Of a stretch of DNA of 64,000 nucleotides, positions 47,784 to 56,100 are shown piece after piece. Origin of the DNA: Nannocystis exedens (GTDB taxonomy: Bacteria > Myxococcota_A > Polyangia > Nannocystales > Nannocystaceae); assembly GCF_002343915.1 (NCBI RefSeq), contig NZ_NETK01000001.1, positions 6,214,001 through 6,278,000 of the forward strand. Direction: 5' to 3'. A model generated the notes under the pieces. The model searched no databases. It saw nothing but the letters and a program-made list of their open reading frames with translations, and had not been told where the DNA came from. Made by a program: the position numbers and the translations under genes. Numbering within the stretch: position 1 is the stretch's first letter; every line of letters starts with the position of its first letter.

Positions 47784-49142
47784 TCAGGGCGCCGGCCAGA
47801 CCATCAACTGCGGGTCGGGCCAGCGGAACGGGTTGCCCTCCGCGTCCGCGTTCGAAAAATGGTCGCTGCAGCCGCTGATGCTGCCGGGCTCGTTCAGCAG
47901 CGTCCAGAACGACGCGCACACCTGATCGGCGATGAACGCCCGGCACTCCTCCATCGTGTGCTGGCCGCTCGCGGCATTCGTATAATAGTCGCGCACGAAC
48001 TCCCACGCGAGCTGCTGCAGGTCGGCGGCGGGCTCGGAGGGCACGCCCTGCGGCACCGGGGCGCCGACCGGCGAGCTGCGGAACACCGCGGCGTGGGTGA
48101 CCAGCGCCGCGTAATAGGCCCCGAGCGGCGTCAGGTGGACGTCGTCGCTGAAGAGCTGGTCCAGCTTTTGATTCACCGCACCCTCGATGCCCGCGACCTC
48201 GTCGGCGAGCACCGCCTCGACCAGGTGGACCAGCGCCGCGCCGACCGGCAGCGTCGTCACCCGGTCCGGCCGGCCCTCCGCCTCGAGCGTGTGGTTGACC
48301 TTCGCCGCCACGCACTCCCAGGCGAACAGCGCGTTCTTCTCGTGGGTGATCCACGCCTCCGGCGCGGCTTTGTCCATTCCCAGCCAGCTGTGATAGAGCA
48401 GCGTCTGGCCGGCGGGATTGCCGTCGATCAGGCGGTCGTGGTAGTGGCGCAGAAGGCCGGTGGTGTCCTCCCACTGGATCGTGCCGAGGATGTCGTGCCG
48501 CTCGGTAATCACCAGAGTGTCGTACAGCTCGCCGGGGCCGAGGGTCTGCGGCGCCTTGAGCTCGGCGATGACGTCCATGTCGCTGCCCTCGCGGTTCTTG
48601 CCGGTCTTGTAGCCGGGCCAGTCGAGGTTGTCCCAGCTGCCGCCGAGCGTGCGCACGCGGATCGGCGAGCCGATGCCGATCTGCTGGTTGTAGTTGAGGT
48701 CGACGCCGACGCCGGCCGCGATCTCGAGCATGAAGTCGGCGAGCGGGTTGTCGGTGAGGCTGTGCCCCGAGAGGAACACGCGGGCGTAGTCGCGCTCGCT
48801 CCAGCCCGGATCGACCGGCGGATCGCCGGTGGTCTCGTCGGGGCCGGTGGTCTCGTCGGGGCCGGTGGTGTTCGCGGTGGTGCCTGTCGGATCGCCGGCG
48901 GTCGGATCGACGCTGGTCGTCGCGGTGCCCGTGGGCTCGTCGCCCGTGGTCGGCGCGGTCGGCCCGCCCGAGCTCGTGCCGTCGGTGGCCTCGCTGCTGC
49001 CGGTCGGGTCGCCGCCCGTGGGGCCCCCGGTCGACTCCGTGGTCACGCCGGAGCCACCGTCCGGACAGGCGGAGAGCGCAGCGGTGAGCGTGAGACCGAA
49101 CGCGAGCTGCAAGGGGCGACTGGAAGCGAAGGCGCGATGCAT
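47784..49142 (-). CDS. SGNH/GDSL-like hydrolase lipoprotein
   Basis: 452 aa from ATG 49140-49142, a lipoprotein leader ending LSAC. A Thr/Gly/Asp stalk (about 30-110) precedes the domain that begins YARVFLSGHSLTDNP. In SGNH esterases block I is GDSL(S/T); here it is GHSLTD, which keeps the Ser. Block V is intact as SDDVHLTPLGAYYAALV with Asp and His. The other blocks are not obvious. It is probably a surface ester hydrolase acting on an unknown acyl or acetyl substrate. The Asp-to-His change next to the nucleophile is unusual. Confidence 0.65.
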   Translation of the reverse strand: MHRAFASSRPLQLAFGLTLTAALSACPDGGSGVTTESTGGPTGGDPTGSSEATDGTSSGGPTAPTTGDEPTGTATTSVDPTAGDPTGTTANTTGPDETTGPDETTGDPPVDPGWSERDYARVFLSGHSLTDNPLADFMLEIAAGVGVDLNYNQQIGIGSPIRVRTLGGSWDNLDWPGYKTGKNREGSDMDVIAELKAPQTLGPGELYDTLVITERHDILGTIQWEDTTGLLRHYHDRLIDGNPAGQTLLYHSWLGMDKAAPEAWITHEKNALFAWECVAAKVNHTLEAEGRPDRVTTLPVGAALVHLVEAVLADEVAGIEGAVNQKLDQLFSDDVHLTPLGAYYAALVTHAAVFRSSPVGAPVPQGVPSEPAADLQQLAWEFVRDYYTNAASGQHTMEECRAFIADQVCASFWTLLNEPGSISGCSDHFSNADAEGNPFRWPDPQLMVWPAP

Positions 49143-49334
49143 GCGGCGACGGTAGCCAAGGTGCCCGGCGCTGCGCAACCTCGGCACGACGTCCGCGATC
49201 GCCGCTCGGGATCCGCGGCAGAACCGAAGAACATGTCTTTTGAGTCATCTATACATTCGTCGGTCTCGCCGGCGGATGCACCCACCGGCGAGGACGCGAG
49301 CCCCCGCGAGCGCGGCTGCGCTCGGGGCCTCGGG
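49143..49334. other. intergenic region between SGNH and NmrA genes
   Basis: 190 bp with a degenerate palindrome (AACATGTCTTTTGAGTCATC at 49230-49249). No gene is seen. Confidence 0.4.
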
Positions 49335-50219
49335 TCACGCGCGCGACAGCGACGCGAGCTTCGACGCGTTCGCCCGCAACCAGCACGCGAAGTCGAGCAG
49401 GCCCGGGTGCAGGCGGCGCAGCGCCGGGATGTCGGCTTTGGTGCGGTAGCGCTGGACGAACGCCATCAGCCGCCCGAGGGTAGGGTCGTGCTGGGCGGCC
49501 TCGGGCGGGTAGGGCTGGTACGCGATCGTCCGGTTCGCGGCGCGGCCGAGCGCGGCGGCAATGTCGGCGCCGGTTCGCACGTCGCCGACCAGCGGCAGCA
49601 CCGTCCCCGCGAAGGTCGAGGGATCGGCGAAGGCGAGCGCCGCGAACTTGCCGATGTCGTCGGCGGCGATCAGCGGGACCGGATCGGTCGGCCGGCCGAA
49701 GTACACGACCTGGCCGCGGGCGAACCCGAGGCCCTCGGTCACGAAGTTCTCCATGAAGGACGCCGGCCGCAGGATCGTCGCGCGCGCGCCGATGGCCCGG
49801 ATGTGCTCCTCGATCTGCCACTTGCTGGCGAGGTGAGGGACGTCGCCCGCATCGTCCGCGCCGTCCACCGAGGTGTAGACGAGGTGCTCGACGCCGGCCG
49901 CCCTGGCCGCGTCCGCCACGCTCTTGCCCTGCCGGACCTCGTCCTCCGGCGTCACGCCGTACTGCGGCTGCCCCGCGCTCGGCTGGACGCTGAACACCCC
50001 GTGAGCCCCGCGCAGCGCCGCGTCGAGCGACGCTCGGTCGTTCAAGTCGCCGCCGACGACCTCGAGCCCTGCCTCGGCCAGGGCCCGCGCCTTCGCGCCG
50101 TGCGGCTCGCGGACCGGCGCTCGCACGCGCCAGCCGTCGGCGACCAGGTGCTTCGCCGCCGCCCCGCCCTGCTGGCCGGTCGCGCCGAGCACGACGATGA
50201 TCTTGTTCCTGTCGGTCAT
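49335..50219 (-). CDS. NmrA-like NAD(P)-binding protein
   Basis: 294 aa from ATG 50217-50219; GAGGAGGTG lies just before, and GTG at 50225 is the alternative. Rossmann motif VVLGATGQQGGAAAKHL, then PVREPHGAKA and VVGGDLNDRASLDAAL. HLVYTSVDGAD and ILRPASFMENFV match NmrA/HSCARG proteins, which sense NADP(H) balance or reduce quinone-like compounds. It is divergent from the AraC-type regulator at 50268, separated by 48 bp, so that regulator probably controls it. Confidence 0.9.
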   Translation of the reverse strand: MTDRNKIIVVLGATGQQGGAAAKHLVADGWRVRAPVREPHGAKARALAEAGLEVVGGDLNDRASLDAALRGAHGVFSVQPSAGQPQYGVTPEDEVRQGKSVADAARAAGVEHLVYTSVDGADDAGDVPHLASKWQIEEHIRAIGARATILRPASFMENFVTEGLGFARGQVVYFGRPTDPVPLIAADDIGKFAALAFADPSTFAGTVLPLVGDVRTGADIAAALGRAANRTIAYQPYPPEAAQHDPTLGRLMAFVQRYRTKADIPALRRLHPGLLDFACWLRANASKLASLSRA

Positions 50220-50267
50220 GGACACCTCCTCGCGGCGATGTCATAGATCTCGCTCCCAGGACTACCA

Positions 50268-51266
50268 ATGTCTATTTCGCCGAGAAATCGATCCGTTCGT
50301 CCAGAATTCGGCGTCGCCTCGGACCCCCTGACGGACGTGCTCGCGGCGATGCACGTCCGCAGCGCGCTCTACTTTCGGCTCGAGGCGACGGCGCCGTGGG
50401 GCGTGCGGTTCGCTCCGGTGTCGCAAGCCAAGTTCGCGATGGTCGCGCGGGGGAGCTGCTGGTTGACGGTCAAGGGGGAGCCGGGACCGATCGCCCTGCG
50501 CGCGGGCGACTGCTTCGTCGTGTCCGACGGCTCGGAGTTCTTGCTGCGGGACAACCTGCGCAGCAGCACCGTGCTGTGCCGGGAGCTCGCGGAGTCGATG
50601 GAGGCCGGCATCGTCCGCCACGGCGGCGGCGGGGCGCCCACCGTCGTGATCTGCGGGTGGTTCACCTTCGACGCGTGGAGCAGCGCGCCGCTCATCGATC
50701 TGCTGCCGCGCCTCCTGTACGTGCAGACCGACGACGCCCAGGCGGCCGCGCTGCAGGCCACGCTCGACCTGTTGGCGACCGAGACCAGCGCGTCCGCGAT
50801 CGGCTCGCCGATCGTCGTCAGCCGCCTCGCCGACATCCTGCTGGTACAGACGATCCGCGCGTACCATGCGTCGGGGGCGTCCGCCGCGGTCGGCTGGCTG
50901 TCGGCGATCAAGAACCCGCAGATCGGCGCGGCCCTGCGGGCGATGCACCGCGACGTCGCCCACCCGTGGTCGGTCGAGGCGCTGGCGGGCGTGGCTGGCA
51001 TGTCGCGCTCGGCCTTCTCCCTCCGCTTCAAGGAGCTGGTCGGGACGCCGCCGCTCGAATACCTGACGCGCTGGCGGATGTACAAGGTGGGCTGCGAGCT
51101 GCGCAGCGGGACCGCCAGCGTCGCCGACGTGGCCGCCCTCGTCGGCTACGAGTCGGTCGGCGCCCTGAACCGCGCGTTCCAGCGGATCCACGGCGTCACG
51201 CCGGCAGCGTTCCGCCGCGCGGCCGCGGCCGACTCGCCCACGACTCGCCGGTCTCGCCGCGCGTAG
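50268..51266 (+). CDS. AraC-family regulator with N-terminal cupin domain
   Basis: 332 aa from ATG 50268. The N-terminal half is a cupin-type sensor (AraC_binding_2/cupin_6: LYFRLEATAPWGVRF, LTVKGEPGPIALRAGDCFVV). The C-terminal half carries two helix-turn-helix motifs (VEALAGVAGMSRSAFSLRFKEL, VADVAALVGYESVGALNRAFQR) ending in the AraC signature GVTPAAFRR. Regulators of this subfamily often control an adjacent oxidoreductase; here that is the divergent NmrA-like gene. No operator was identified in the 48-bp gap. Confidence 0.92.
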   Translation: MSISPRNRSVRPEFGVASDPLTDVLAAMHVRSALYFRLEATAPWGVRFAPVSQAKFAMVARGSCWLTVKGEPGPIALRAGDCFVVSDGSEFLLRDNLRSSTVLCRELAESMEAGIVRHGGGGAPTVVICGWFTFDAWSSAPLIDLLPRLLYVQTDDAQAAALQATLDLLATETSASAIGSPIVVSRLADILLVQTIRAYHASGASAAVGWLSAIKNPQIGAALRAMHRDVAHPWSVEALAGVAGMSRSAFSLRFKELVGTPPLEYLTRWRMYKVGCELRSGTASVADVAALVGYESVGALNRAFQRIHGVTPAAFRRAAAADSPTTRRSRRA

Positions 51267-51989
51267 CCGCGGCGGTGCTCCGCCGGGGTCCGCGCGTCGC
51301 CGGTTTCGCCGCGCACGGCGGCCGACAGGCGCGGCGGCTCGCCGTCGGTCCGCGCGAGATCGGGCTCGTGGGCGAGCCGCCGACGCCGCGACCTCGACCG
51401 CTCCCGGGCCGTCGACCGACAGCGAGAGCCGCGGCTCCGGAGACGCCCCGACCACGACGAGCGGCTCGACCCGCGAGGCCGGCGACGCTGGCGGCACTCA
51501 CGGCGGGTTCGACGAAGCCGGCTGAGGCCGTCCCCTCGACGGCGGCGCCGGCCCGCCGGCCTGCATTGCCCTCCTCCGGCCCGGACGGGGTCGCAGCCGC
51601 TGAATTCGCCGGTTTTCGGCCACGAATCCGCGCAATCGTCCCTGCCCCGATTGTCGCCGGTCAATGGCGAGAGTGTGACGCGGACGACCATCGCGCGGCG
51701 CGGCGCGAGGAGGAGCGGTCACGGAGATCGGAGCGATCGGCTCGTGCGGCGATTCCTCGGGGTCGCCGAACCTCGCGGGTCGCCCCGGGCCCGCACAGGC
51801 CCGGGGCGACCGCCGAATCGGCCGTCGGCGCCCGCTCGAGCGGCGGGACGCCGAGGCGCGAGCGCGCGATCGCATGCAGACCTGCATCCGCGGCCGTGGC
51901 GGCTCCCGAGGTCCGGTCGGGGTCACGCGGCTTGTTCGCCGCGGCCATCGCGGTCTACCTTGCGGCGCACGGGTGGAGGCGCGAGCGCG
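51267..51989. other. 723-bp region without a supported gene
   Basis: The open frames are Arg/Pro/Ala shadows on both strands. No RNA gene, terminator or repeat stands out, apart from the ribosome-binding site GGAGGCGCGAGCG before the DUF1592 start. Confidence 0.45.
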
Positions 51990-54377
51990 ATGGTCGAGAA
52001 CACGCGGCTGAGTCGACGAATCATCTACCTGCCTCTTGGGGCAGCTCTCTTCTCGTTCGGGTGTTACGCCCCCGACGCCCAGGTCGACACCGAAGGGCCC
52101 CAGACGACCGGGTCCGAGGGCACGTCGAGCACCACCGGCGGCGAGACGACGCCGACCACCGGCGCGCCGACGACCACCGAGGGCGGCGGCACCACCGGCG
52201 AGCCGAACGGCGACTGCTACTCGACGCGCGACTTCTTCGCCGACAAGGTGTGGGCGAAGGGCATGGGCACGCTGTGCGTGCAGTGTCACGAGCCGACCGG
52301 CTCGGCGGCGGCGAAGGGGGCCAAGTTCCGCCTGCTCACGCCGGTGTACCCCGGCTTCATCGAGGCCAACCTGGCCAACATCCAGGGCCTGGCCGGCTAC
52401 GAGTTCGAGGACACCCCGCTGATCCTCGCCAAGCCGAGCGGCATCGTCGAGCACGGCGGCGGCGCGGTGCTGCCGGCCGACAGTGAGCTGTACAAGAACA
52501 TCGAGGCGCTGCTCGAGCAGCTCCAGGACCCGATCGAGTGCCCGCCGCCGAGCGCCGGCGAGAGCTTCCCGGACGTGATCCTGCTCGACCCGGTGCAGAC
52601 GCTGCGCAAGGCGTCGCTGCACCTCGTCGGCCGCCTGCCGCTGGAGGACGAGATCGCGGCGGTCGAGGCCGACGGCGAGCCCGGGCTCGTGGCTGTCCTC
52701 GAGGACATGATGACGGAGGACGCGTTCTACGCCCGCCTCACCGAGATCTTCAACGACACGTTCCTGACGGACATGTACTACGGCGGCGGCTCGCTGAACA
52801 ACATCAACGCCGGCACGCCCGACTGGCCGAACGTCGCCAAGTACTTCGACAAGATGACCCCGATGCCGGACGACCAGAAGCAGCGGATCCACCGCGCCGT
52901 CGCCCGCGAGCCGCTCGACCTGATCAACTACATCGTCCGCAACGACCGGCCGTTCACCGAGATCCTCACGGCCGACTACACCGTCTTCACGCCCGACTCG
53001 GCCTTCATCTACGGCGTCGCGGCGCGCTTCGAGGACCCGGCCGACCCCAACGAGCTGAAGCCCGGCGTCCTCAAGGTCACCCGCAACGGCAAGGAGATGA
53101 CCTTCCCGCACGCCGGCATCCTGACCTCGCCGATGTGGCTGAACCGGTTCCCGACCACGCCGACGAACCGCAACCGCCACCGCGCGCGCAAGGTCTACGA
53201 CCAGTTCCTGGCCACCGACGTGCTGGCGCTGGCCAGCCAGGCGATCGACCCCGACGCCGGGGCCGCGTTCGCCAACCCGACGCGCGACGACCCGACCTGC
53301 GCCCAGTGTCACATCACGATCGACCCGATCGCCGGCGCGTTCCAGATGTTCGACAAGAACAACCAGGAGTTCCTGCTCGAGAAGCCGACCTGGTACCCCG
53401 AGATGTTCGCGCCCGGCTATCAGTTCGAGCTGATGCCGACCGACCAGGCGGCCACCGGCGTGCAGTGGCTGGCGCAGAAGGTCGCCAATGACCCGCGCTT
53501 CAGCCTGTCGGCGACCTACAAGATGTACCAGGCGCTGACCGGCGAGGAGCCGGCGCGCTACCCGACCAACGCCGCCGCCCCCGACTACCAGCAGCAGCTG
53601 GCCGCGTGGGAGACCCAGGACACCTTCATGCGCGCGGTCGCGGCCGAGTTCGTGGCCGACGACCACAACCTCAAGACGATCATCGTCAAGCTGATCCTCA
53701 GCCCGTACTACCGCGGCGTGCAGGTGGCGAACAAGCCGAGCGAGGAGCACAAGGCCGAGCTCGCGCACGTCGGCACCGGCCGGCTGTCGACGCCGGAGCT
53801 GCTGGCGCGGAAGGTCATGGCGACCACCGGCGTGCGCTGGGGCGGCACCGGCGACCTGCTGAACGGCGAGTTCAAGCTGCTCTACGGCGGCATCGACTCC
53901 AACGCGATCACCCAGCGGCTGACCAGCATCAACCAGCTGATGGCGAGCGTGGCCCAGCGGATGGCGGTCGAGGTGTCGTGCAGCGCGACCGCGTTCGACT
54001 TCAGCAAGCCGATCGAGCAGCGCCTGCTGTTCCCGCTGGTCGAGGCGACCGACTCGCCCGACTTCCAGGAGGCGGCGATCAAGGCCAACATCCAGTACCT
54101 GCACGCCCGCCTGCTCGGCGAGGACCTCGCGCTCGACGACCCCGAGCTCGAGCGGACCTACAACCTCTACCGCGAGACCTGGCTGGCCGGCGCGCAGAAC
54201 ATCGCCGACGAGCTCGAGGGCAAGGGCCTCGGCCCGTGCGGCGCGACCAAGGACCCCAACACCGGCATGGCCCTGCCCGACGAGCAGAAGCTCACCAACG
54301 ACGAGTTCTACACCGTCCGCGCCTGGCAGGCCGTGATCGCCTACCTGCTGTCGGACTTCGCCTTCCTGTACGAGTGA
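51990..54377 (+). CDS. DUF1592-family lipoprotein with two CxxCH heme motifs
   Basis: 795 aa from ATG 51990 (GGAGG upstream). The leader ends near LFSFGC, giving a lipoprotein start, and is followed by a short Thr/Gly stalk. The first CxxCH is CVQCH (96-100) and the second CAQCH (437-441), the latter in the family motif CAQCHITIDPIAGAFQMFD. The rest contains DUF1592/DUF1588/DUF1585 style blocks (LRKASLHLVGRLP, PHAGILTSPMWLNRFPTTPT, RARKVYDQFLATD). These proteins occur with DUF1501/DUF1552 partners on planctomycete and myxobacterial cell surfaces; the biochemical role is unknown. An exact dispersed palindrome (52694-52707) lies in the coding sequence. Confidence 0.88.
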   Translation: MVENTRLSRRIIYLPLGAALFSFGCYAPDAQVDTEGPQTTGSEGTSSTTGGETTPTTGAPTTTEGGGTTGEPNGDCYSTRDFFADKVWAKGMGTLCVQCHEPTGSAAAKGAKFRLLTPVYPGFIEANLANIQGLAGYEFEDTPLILAKPSGIVEHGGGAVLPADSELYKNIEALLEQLQDPIECPPPSAGESFPDVILLDPVQTLRKASLHLVGRLPLEDEIAAVEADGEPGLVAVLEDMMTEDAFYARLTEIFNDTFLTDMYYGGGSLNNINAGTPDWPNVAKYFDKMTPMPDDQKQRIHRAVAREPLDLINYIVRNDRPFTEILTADYTVFTPDSAFIYGVAARFEDPADPNELKPGVLKVTRNGKEMTFPHAGILTSPMWLNRFPTTPTNRNRHRARKVYDQFLATDVLALASQAIDPDAGAAFANPTRDDPTCAQCHITIDPIAGAFQMFDKNNQEFLLEKPTWYPEMFAPGYQFELMPTDQAATGVQWLAQKVANDPRFSLSATYKMYQALTGEEPARYPTNAAAPDYQQQLAAWETQDTFMRAVAAEFVADDHNLKTIIVKLILSPYYRGVQVANKPSEEHKAELAHVGTGRLSTPELLARKVMATTGVRWGGTGDLLNGEFKLLYGGIDSNAITQRLTSINQLMASVAQRMAVEVSCSATAFDFSKPIEQRLLFPLVEATDSPDFQEAAIKANIQYLHARLLGEDLALDDPELERTYNLYRETWLAGAQNIADELEGKGLGPCGATKDPNTGMALPDEQKLTNDEFYTVRAWQAVIAYLLSDFAFLYE
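52694..52707. repeat. exact dispersed palindrome inside DUF1592 gene
   Basis: TGTCC-TCGA-GGACA, a complete 14-bp palindrome read as AVLEDM. The protein frame at this copy differs from that in the TPR and kdpD copies, so conservation is at DNA level rather than of a peptide. Confidence 0.8.
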
Positions 54378-54408
54378 GTCAAACCAGCGAGATCGGAGAG
54401 TTACGACC

Positions 54409-55746
54409 ATGGATCGCCGCAGCTTCCTCAAGATCGCCGCCGGGACCGGACTCGCCGTCGCCCTGCCGCGTCACGCCCGCGCCGCGCTGCCGCCCTACAA
54501 GGGCCCGTTCTACGTCATGATCAGCGCCCGCGGCGGCTGGGACCCCGTGTACCTGTGCGACCCCAAGCCCAAGGGCACGTTCAACCGCCACTACGACTAC
54601 GACCCGGCCGACCCGACGGCCATCGGCGACATTCATTACGCCGACATCCCGGTCCCCGCCAACCTGGTGACCGACCCGATGTCGCTGCCGTACTTGATGA
54701 AGAACGCCGACTTCTTCGCCAAGTACGCCAGCAAGATGGTCGTGATCAACGGCCTCAACATGGCGACCAACAACCACGACCGCGGGGTGGTGACGATCTG
54801 GTCGGGCCGCGGCGACGGCGGCTACCCCAACTTCGCCGCGCTGGTGGCCGCCACGCGGGCGCCCGAGCATCCGCTCGCGTTCATCTCCGGCGGCGGCTAC
54901 TCGGGCACGGGCAACCTGATCCCCGTCACCCGCCTCAATTCGGTTACCTCGTTCCGCAAGCTGGCCGAGCCCAACCGCGTCAACCCGGCCGACCCGAACA
55001 ACACGACCACGTACCTCCACGAGGACACGTTCGCCCGCATCGCCCAGGCGCAGCAGGAGCGCCTGGCCGCGTTCAAGGCCAAGCAGAACCTGCCGAAGAT
55101 CGAGGCGGCCGCCGGGCAGCTCTACCTCGCGCGCGGCAACCTCGACCTGCTGTCGTCGGTGGCCCTGCCGGACACGCTCATCGACATGCCCAACGAGATG
55201 GGCGACCTCGAGCGCATGGCCCAGCAGACGCAGCTCGCGATGGCGGCGTTCACCGCCGGCCTGGCCGTCGGCGTCAACCTCGAGCTCGGCGGCTTCGACA
55301 CCCACGCCAACCACGACACCGTGCAGGTGCGCCAGCTCGCCAAGCTGCTGTGGGGCATCGACTACGTGATGTCGCAGGCGGCCCTCGCCGGCATCGACTC
55401 CAACCTGATCGTCATGGTCGGCTCCGACTTCGGCCGCGGCAAGGGCTATAACGGCATGGACCAGGGGTCCGGCAAGGACCACTGGCCCGTCTCTTCGGCC
55501 CTGTTCCTCAGCGGCAACCCCGGCCTGCTCGGCGGCGGCGGCCGGGTCATCGGCGCGACCACCGAGGCCGAGCAGCTGCCGATCGGCATCAACCCCGACA
55601 CGCTCGAGCTCGACGAGTCCGAGGACGGCATCATCCTCACCGCTCCGCACGTCCACCTCGCCCTGCGCGAGCTGGCCGGCGTGGCCGAGAGCCCGGCCGC
55701 CAAGAAGTTCGGCATCGTCACCGACATGCTGCCGCTGTTCGGCTGA
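54409..55746 (+). CDS. DUF1501-family Tat-exported protein
   Basis: 445 aa; ATG 54409 follows GGAGAG. The leader DRRSFLKIAAGTGLAVALP is a twin-arginine (Tat) signal, so it is exported folded. The body has the alkaline-phosphatase/sulfatase-like DUF1501 blocks (RGGWDPVYL, NHDRGVVTIWSG, GGFDTHANHDTVQVRQLAK, MVGSDFGRGKGYN and DHWPVSS). GFDTHANH and SDFGR include residues that bind metal in the parent fold. It starts 31 bp after the DUF1592 gene and almost certainly shares its transcript and function. Confidence 0.9.
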   Translation: MDRRSFLKIAAGTGLAVALPRHARAALPPYKGPFYVMISARGGWDPVYLCDPKPKGTFNRHYDYDPADPTAIGDIHYADIPVPANLVTDPMSLPYLMKNADFFAKYASKMVVINGLNMATNNHDRGVVTIWSGRGDGGYPNFAALVAATRAPEHPLAFISGGGYSGTGNLIPVTRLNSVTSFRKLAEPNRVNPADPNNTTTYLHEDTFARIAQAQQERLAAFKAKQNLPKIEAAAGQLYLARGNLDLLSSVALPDTLIDMPNEMGDLERMAQQTQLAMAAFTAGLAVGVNLELGGFDTHANHDTVQVRQLAKLLWGIDYVMSQAALAGIDSNLIVMVGSDFGRGKGYNGMDQGSGKDHWPVSSALFLSGNPGLLGGGGRVIGATTEAEQLPIGINPDTLELDESEDGIILTAPHVHLALRELAGVAESPAAKKFGIVTDMLPLFG

Positions 55747-55790
55747 GCACCGGCTGGTGGCTGTCCGAAGGGACGGATGAACGCGACCGC

Positions 55791-56100
55791 GGCACCCCGG
55801 TGCCGCCGTCGTCGCGAGCGGCGGCGTGCCAGCGGCTCGAAGGGGCCGCTCGCGGGGCTTCGGCCGGGCGATCCGGCGACCTGGGTTTCGGGGCAGGGCG
55901 AGCGGCACCACCCCCTGTCTCTACGGACAGCGCCTTCGAAGAGCTGACGCGGCGACACCCCGTGCCGCCGTCGTCGCGAGCGGCGGCGTGCCAGCGGCTC
56001 GAAGCGGCCGCTCGCGAGCTTCCGCCAGGCAGTCCGGCGACCCGGCTCGTGGGCCAGGTCGCGAGTACCGCCCTGTCTCTACGGACAGGTCTCTTCGGGC
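55791..56100. repeat. ~160-bp imperfect direct repeat with palindromic ends
   Basis: TGCCGCCGTCGTCGCGAGCGGCGGCGTGCCAGCGGCTCGAA occurs at 55801 and 55963 (only short blocks quoted match fully). CCCTGTCTCTACGGACAG occurs at 55913 and 56071. The second copy overlaps the stop region of the minus-strand FG-GAP gene (56079). As at 35.5 kb, the duplication lies at a gene 3' end, and each copy ends with a dispersed-family hairpin. Confidence 0.7.
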
